Of a DNA stretch of 6,755 nucleotides, positions 6,221 through 6,755 are shown piece by piece. The stretch's first letter is position 1, and every line of letters begins with the position of its first letter. The stretch lies in NCBI GenBank assembly GCA_019424135.1, contig JAHYZZ010000023.1, forward strand, positions 25,855-32,609. Direction: 5' to 3'. Origin of the DNA: Lachnospiraceae bacterium. Lineage in GTDB: Bacteria; Bacillota; Clostridia; Lachnospirales; Lachnospiraceae. A model generated the notes under the pieces. It made no database searches, was not told where the DNA came from, and worked only from the letters and a program-made list of their open reading frames with translations. Made by a program: the position numbers and the translations under genes.

Positions 6221-6753
6221 CAGCTTTCTCTTAATTTTACAGCTGAGGCAGCCTTACGGCGCCTGTCTTCATCAATGGCTGCATAATGTTTTTTGGTCGT
6301 ATTGACGTCTTTATGCCCCAGCACATCCGCCACGAGATAGATATCGCCGGTTTCCTTATAAAGGGAAGTGCCATAAGTGCTTCGTAGTTTATGGGGGGTG
6401 ATTTTTTTATATGGCGTCACCTCTTTTGCATACTTTTTAACCATGTTTTCAATAGCCTGTACACCCATCCTTTTTTTCTGTGTGGACAAAAAGAGAGCAT
6501 TTTCATTACCTGGTAAAGGAGTAACAGCCTTCCGATCCCCGGTGATATAATTTGAAAGAGCTTTCGCTACCTCATTACCGAAATAAACAACCATCTGGTT
6601 GCCACCTTTTCTGGTGACAGTAATCCCGTTATTTTTAAAGTCAACATCTGTAAGATCCAGTCCTACACATTCAGAAACACGAATTCCGGTACCCAGAAGC
6701 AAGGTTAGGATTGCAAGATCCCGGTCTCTGGTCTTGTGGTAATAAGTAAGAGC
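6220..6753 (-). CDS. Tyrosine recombinase/integrase catalytic domain, N-terminus outside window
   Basis: The frame is open from the window edge (first full codon at 6753-6751), reading ALTYYHKTRDRDLAILTLLL before GTGIRVSE, so the gene starts beyond the window; a TTG at 6702 is only an internal codon. This is the C-terminal catalytic domain of a Xer/phage-integrase-type recombinase, which cuts and rejoins DNA at specific sites. Numbering from that TTG, the catalytic set is complete: Arg8 in GTGIRVSE, Lys32 in VTRKGGN, His104 and Arg107 in HKLRSTYG, His130 in VLGHKDV and nucleophile Tyr140 in KKHYA. A charged, Ala-rich tail (DEDRRRKAASAVKLRES) ends at the TGA that overlaps the TtcA-family start. 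It could be a resident Xer-like chromosomal enzyme or an element integrase. No att repeats or other element genes are seen, and the coupling to a tRNA-modification gene favours a resident gene. Confidence 0.87.
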   Translation of the reverse strand, partial: ALTYYHKTRDRDLAILTLLLGTGIRVSECVGLDLTDVDFKNNGITVTRKGGNQMVVYFGNEVAKALSNYITGDRKAVTPLPGNENALFLSTQKKRMGVQAIENMVKKYAKEVTPYKKITPHKLRSTYGTSLYKETGDIYLVADVLGHKDVNTTKKHYAAIDEDRRRKAASAVKLRES

Positions 6754-6755
6754 CT

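Noticed and set aside
6220..6753. Recombinase as a sign of a prophage or integrative element in the window
   Set aside because: No att-like repeats, tRNA gene, excisionase, or other element genes are visible, and the gene is coupled to a TtcA-family gene; the sequence beyond the edge is unknown.

Overview
The window looks like chromosomal DNA of a clostridial Firmicute, most likely a Lachnospiraceae-type gut anaerobe. This rests on gene order (an HlyD-like adaptor next to yggS-sepF-ylmH, then lspA-rluD), the moderate-to-low GC, strong AGGAGG-type ribosome sites, and the protein flavour. No database search was possible, so the family-level placement is inference.

Left and centre (positions 2-5454, + strand): seven tightly packed genes in one direction. 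They are the 3' part of an HlyD/membrane-fusion-like protein (5' end outside the window), yggS (PLP homeostasis), sepF (FtsZ membrane anchor), ylmH (S4 RNA-binding protein), lspA (lipoprotein signal peptidase), rluD (23S rRNA pseudouridine synthase) and a cytidylate-kinase-like P-loop protein. Gaps are 37 nt or less, and lspA and rluD overlap by 47 nt, so this is probably one operon of the Gram-positive ylm/division type, perhaps with an extra promoter before the last gene. The divIVA, yggT and ileS genes that accompany this cluster in Bacillus are not present between these genes.

Right (positions 5465-6755, - strand): a converging pair. A tyrosine recombinase (N-terminal part outside the window) is followed with a 1-nt TGATG overlap by a TtcA-family PP-loop ATPase. 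The two opposing gene sets end only 10 nt apart, and a strong hairpin lies inside the 3' end of the TtcA-family gene.

Functionally, the + strand block joins cell division (SepF), envelope work (LspA, HlyD-like protein) and translation or RNA functions (YlmH, RluD), a known Gram-positive association. The window is mostly conserved core genome. I found no convincing new system; the points worth a second look are gene-order gaps, overlaps, the embedded hairpin and the unassigned function of the kinase-like protein. There is no gene-free stretch over 300 bases, and I saw no tRNA, rRNA, CRISPR array or insertion sequence.
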